A DNA stretch of 64,000 bases from an uncultured Bacteroidota bacterium. GTDB taxonomy: Bacteria > Bacteroidota > Bacteroidia > UKL13-3. The notes below the pieces were generated by a model. The model saw only the letters and a program-made list of their open reading frames with translations. It ran no database searches and was not told where the DNA came from. The translations under genes and the position numbers were made by a program. The stretch spans positions 1-64,000 of the forward strand of contig CAISCU010000054.1 in NCBI GenBank assembly GCA_903883965.1, given 5' to 3'. Of the stretch, positions 62,963 through 64,000 are shown one piece after another; position 1 is the stretch's first letter; the number at the start of each line of letters is the position of its first letter.

Positions 62963-64000
62963 ATGAAAAAAACACATATACAACACCAGTATTTGTATAA
63001 AAAAGCATTTGTATTTTTAATGATTTTGCTGATTTCAGCATTGCAAGATCACTTATTTGCACAATCAGCTATTACCCCAAAACATACAGGTACAATTTCT
63101 AATTTTTCTAGTTTATGGACCGGTTCAAACATCAGCCAAGGCTCACAAAGTGGTAACGATTACATTGTAATGAATACCAACAATGCAAGTATTCAAACAC
63201 CCAATTTAGATTTTACTGGAAAACGAGCTATCGTATACCTGCAATTAAAAGCGGAATCAGGAATTACGAATCCAGCGATGTTATCGGTAGAAATCTCTAC
63301 AAACGGAGGAGCAAGCTGGGATAATCTAGATGAAATATACGCATCAGATGAAAATTTCTCTACCATAGTTGTTAACGCAAGTGCTTACAATGGCTCACAA
63401 AATATCATTCGTATAATTACTGCTAGTAACACGGTCAACAATGCAATAGGCATAGATGACATTACAGTAATAGGCTATGACGAGCCAACAATACAAGCAA
63501 ATACGCTTCAGTTTTCTTGTTTGAACAATAAATCTGTAAGGGTTAGTTGGGAAAAAGGAAATGGTAGTAGAACGGCTGTGTTTATGTTGAGAAGTTCTTC
63601 AGCAGGTGTTCCAAATATCGAAGATGGTTTAATTTATAATGTATCCAGTCCTAAAGGAATCAATACGACTAGAGGTAACCAACTTGGAGGAAGTGGTTAC
63701 TACTGTGTATACAACGATACTGGAAATACAGTACTAGTAGGTAATTTATTAGCCAATTCAAAATATTGGTTTAGGGTATACAGCTACTCATCTGATAGCT
63801 TGGTTTCTGAAGTTACACTCAATTACAATGCATCAACAGCGGCTTCAAACCCTTCTAGCTTTTCAACCTCGGCAAGTGCGACAAGTTTTCCATTGCCAAC
63901 TTTAACAGACTTGTCAGCTCATTCAATTACCACTACAGATGCAATTGTTACTAGTAGATTAACAGCAAGTGACAATTGTGACCCGGCTATGTCTAAAGGT
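62963..64000 (+). CDS. Secreted fibronectin-like protein, 3' end outside window
   Basis: The frame is open from ATG 62963 to the last base (346 codons, no stop). It begins with a signal peptide (KKAFVFLMILLISALQDHLF, cleavage after AQ near residue 35). Residues about 40-165 form a jelly-roll-like module (YLQLKAESGITNPAMLSVEIS, GIDDITVIGYD), as in choice-of-anchor modules. From about 170 a fibronectin type III-like unit starts (SVRVSWEKGNGSRTAVFML, VLVGNLLANSKYWFRVYSYS), and a second seems to begin at SAHSITTTDAIV. It is likely a long surface or type IX-secreted protein. The C-terminal sorting signal, if any, lies beyond the window. Confidence 0.8.
   Translation, partial: MKKTHIQHQYLYKKAFVFLMILLISALQDHLFAQSAITPKHTGTISNFSSLWTGSNISQGSQSGNDYIVMNTNNASIQTPNLDFTGKRAIVYLQLKAESGITNPAMLSVEISTNGGASWDNLDEIYASDENFSTIVVNASAYNGSQNIIRIITASNTVNNAIGIDDITVIGYDEPTIQANTLQFSCLNNKSVRVSWEKGNGSRTAVFMLRSSSAGVPNIEDGLIYNVSSPKGINTTRGNQLGGSGYYCVYNDTGNTVLVGNLLANSKYWFRVYSYSSDSLVSEVTLNYNASTAASNPSSFSTSASATSFPLPTLTDLSAHSITTTDAIVTSRLTASDNCDPAMSKG

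Overview
The window is a chromosomal segment of a low-GC member of the Bacteroidota. The lineage call rests on several signs: two proteins with type IX secretion C-terminal sorting domains, FISUMP and LruC secreted proteins, a Porin_10-type barrel, an ExbB-ExbD-ExbD-TonB set with the Bacteroidota form of TonB, a short NuoG, GTG/TTG starts with weak Shine-Dalgarno signals, and several matches to the Bacteroidota promoter consensus (TTTG, about 19 bases, TAnnTTTG). I cannot place it below phylum; Sphingobacteriia/Chitinophagia-like is a guess. No rRNA, tRNA, CRISPR array, insertion sequence or prophage was seen.

Left part (1-24660): two tandem secreted FISUMP proteins (the first cut by the window edge); a housekeeping stretch (ABC-F ATPase, FabI, M1 metallopeptidase, thiolase, class IV aminotransferase, GyrB, asparaginase II, YciO/Sua5, SucC); an outer-membrane barrel plus lipoprotein pair; a LolD-like ATPase overlapping RecQ; FtsE with a small conserved-looking partner; an OmpA-like/TPR lipoprotein; and acetyl-CoA synthetase. 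Many units end in clear intrinsic terminators.

Middle (24661-45064): an 843-bp gene-free region holding degenerate interspersed repeats and a tandem pair of small hairpins; then a leftward operon of a GNAT-like protein, two LVIVD-repeat proteins with type IX sorting signals and a Porin_10 barrel. A rightward run follows (redoxin, SDR, ArgS, lipoprotein, Hsp20, RibF, M23 peptidase with LysM). Next is a leftward envelope-energisation cluster: ExbB, two ExbD and TonB, then a 55-residue membrane protein, a PstS-like lipoprotein and a large TPR protein.

Right part (45179-64000): a complete 14-gene respiratory complex I operon in the order nuoA to nuoN, transcribed leftward from a good promoter match before nuoA; a WYL regulator-MazG-thioredoxin unit; a TPR gene; and a group of exported proteins (lipoprotein, LruC protein, and a fibronectin-like protein that runs off the end). 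Overall the gene content is that of an aerobic heterotroph that handles acetate and acetyl-CoA and invests heavily in surface and secreted proteins. I see no convincing new defence or mobile system. The most interesting items are the unlisted 55-residue gene beside the lone PstS-like protein, the LVIVD/porin operon, the shortened NuoG with a rebuilt cysteine set, and the hairpin pair with compensatory base changes.
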